DNA of 64,000 nucleotides from Endozoicomonas sp. GU-1 (GTDB lineage Bacteria; Pseudomonadota; Gammaproteobacteria; Pseudomonadales; Endozoicomonadaceae): NCBI RefSeq assembly GCF_027366395.1, contig NZ_CP114771.1, positions 2,604,001 to 2,668,000 of the forward strand, read 5' to 3'. Shown piece by piece: positions 63,418 to 64,000 of this stretch (position 1 is its first letter; each line of letters starts with the position of its first letter). The notes under the pieces were generated by a model. It saw only the letters and a program-made list of their open reading frames with translations, ran no database searches and was not told where the DNA came from. The position numbers and the translations under genes were made by a program.

Positions 63418-63726
63418 AGGGGAATCCTGAAAATGGCTAAATTGCGCGCAGGTTATTTCTTGAGCTATTGGTTGTAAATGACCAATGTCAAATAATGATC
63501 GGGTAGTTCTTTTTAACCATTCTGACAGTCGTTATGACCGAACTTTAAAGACGGAAAGCGCTTACAACCCACACAAAAACACACGTAATTTCATCGTATT
63601 CAATCTTTGCACATTTTTTGCTAAAGCTATGGTTTCAGAAACGTCTATGGGTTTATAATCAGCCGCACATGGAGAGTAAGCCTCTGCAGCCTCCACGGAA
63701 AACGAAGTAAAGGTATACGGTTGCCT
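63418..63726. other. Divergent intergenic region between dcuC and rpoN
   Basis: No gene. It must contain promoters for both flanking genes. A consensus TATAAT -10 box is at 63654-63659 towards rpoN; the -35 (GGTTTC, 17 bases upstream) is weak. Nothing else was recognised. Confidence 0.5.
63654..63659 (+). promoter_or_regulatory. Candidate -10 box of the rpoN promoter
   Basis: TATAAT lies 68 bases before the rpoN ATG. The normal upstream genes are 20 kb away, so rpoN needs a promoter of its own here. Confidence 0.5.
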
Positions 63727-64000
63727 ATGAAGCCTTCCTTACAGCTCAAGATGGGCCAGCAGCTGACCATGACGCCGCAGCTGCAACAGGCCATCCGGCT
63801 GCTACAGCTATCGACCCTGGATCTTCAGCAGGAGATTCAGGAGGCCCTGGAGTCCAACCCCATGCTGGAGTCCGAGGATAGCCAGACAGAGGACACCGCC
63901 AGCAGTGAAGGACAGGAAGAACTCGTTGATCTGAGCGAAAAAGCCTCAGAACCTGAGCCTCAGGAGATGGCGGAATGGTCAGACAGCATTCCCAATGAAC
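63727..64000 (+). CDS. rpoN: RNA polymerase sigma-54 factor RpoN (5' part only)
   Basis: The first 91 codons of rpoN. The N-terminal region I is typical: [20 protein letters not shown] and the Gln/Leu-rich [20 protein letters not shown], then ESNPMLE, which bind core polymerase and activators. An acidic region II follows ([17 protein letters not shown]). The frame is open to the window edge. In E. coli and relatives rpoN directly follows lptB. Confidence 0.97.
   Translation, partial: MKPSLQLKMGQQLTMTPQLQQAIRLLQLSTLDLQQEIQEALESNPMLESEDSQTEDTASSEGQEELVDLSEKASEPEPQEMAEWSDSIPNE

Overview
The window looks like chromosomal DNA of a marine, host-associated gammaproteobacterium, most likely Endozoicomonas or a close relative. 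The call rests on gene content, since no rRNA or other marker is present: a dddD-type DMSP catabolism cluster, arrays of ankyrin-repeat proteins, a very large internally repeated protein, a toxin-antitoxin and insertion-sequence island, and the conserved gammaproteobacterial mla-ibaG-murA and kdsD-lptCAB-rpoN blocks.

Layout. (1) 1-7372, minus strand: three tandem ankyrin-repeat genes, the leftmost cut by the window edge, each built from two copies of one long module. (2) 7552-17395: DMSP uptake and degradation. A LysR regulator and dddD (DMSP CoA-transferase/lyase) lie on the minus strand; a BCCT transporter, dddB, dddC and a glucosamine-kinase-like gene lie on the plus strand. (3) 17547-18485: an AT-rich gene of unknown function. 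(4) 18832-20813, minus: hisG-hisD. (5) 21054-34131, minus: a 567-codon gene and an overlapping 3806-codon gene that carries five near-identical 1.17-kb repeats. They may be one giant gene split by a frameshift. This block sits between murA and hisG, which are neighbours in many gammaproteobacteria. (6) 34392-39202, minus: mlaFEDCB-ibaG-murA (phospholipid transport, a BolA protein and the first committed step of peptidoglycan synthesis). (7) 39456-43595, plus: yrbG, kdsD, lptC, lptA, lptB (Kdo and LPS export); kdsC is missing from its usual place. (8) 43596-63417: about 20 kb separating lptB from rpoN. It holds an outer-membrane barrel protein, a LuxR-type regulator, an alternate chaperone-usher cluster without a chaperone, a complete group II intron, an IS110 broken by an IS5-family element, a second DDE insertion sequence, about six toxin-antitoxin modules, several repeat families, and a DcuC-like dicarboxylate transporter. 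(9) 63727-64000: the start of rpoN.

How the parts fit. The envelope genes in (6) and (7) are the conserved core. Regions (5) and (8) are large accessory blocks at two junctions of that core. Regions (1) and (5) encode long repeat proteins of the kind associated with host interaction, but no function can be read directly from them. The DMSP cluster forms a full route from uptake to acetyl-CoA and DMS. Region (8) records serial insertion: the group II intron's uninterrupted target copy, an IS inside an IS, and an exact fragment of a toxin gene are all in the same window.
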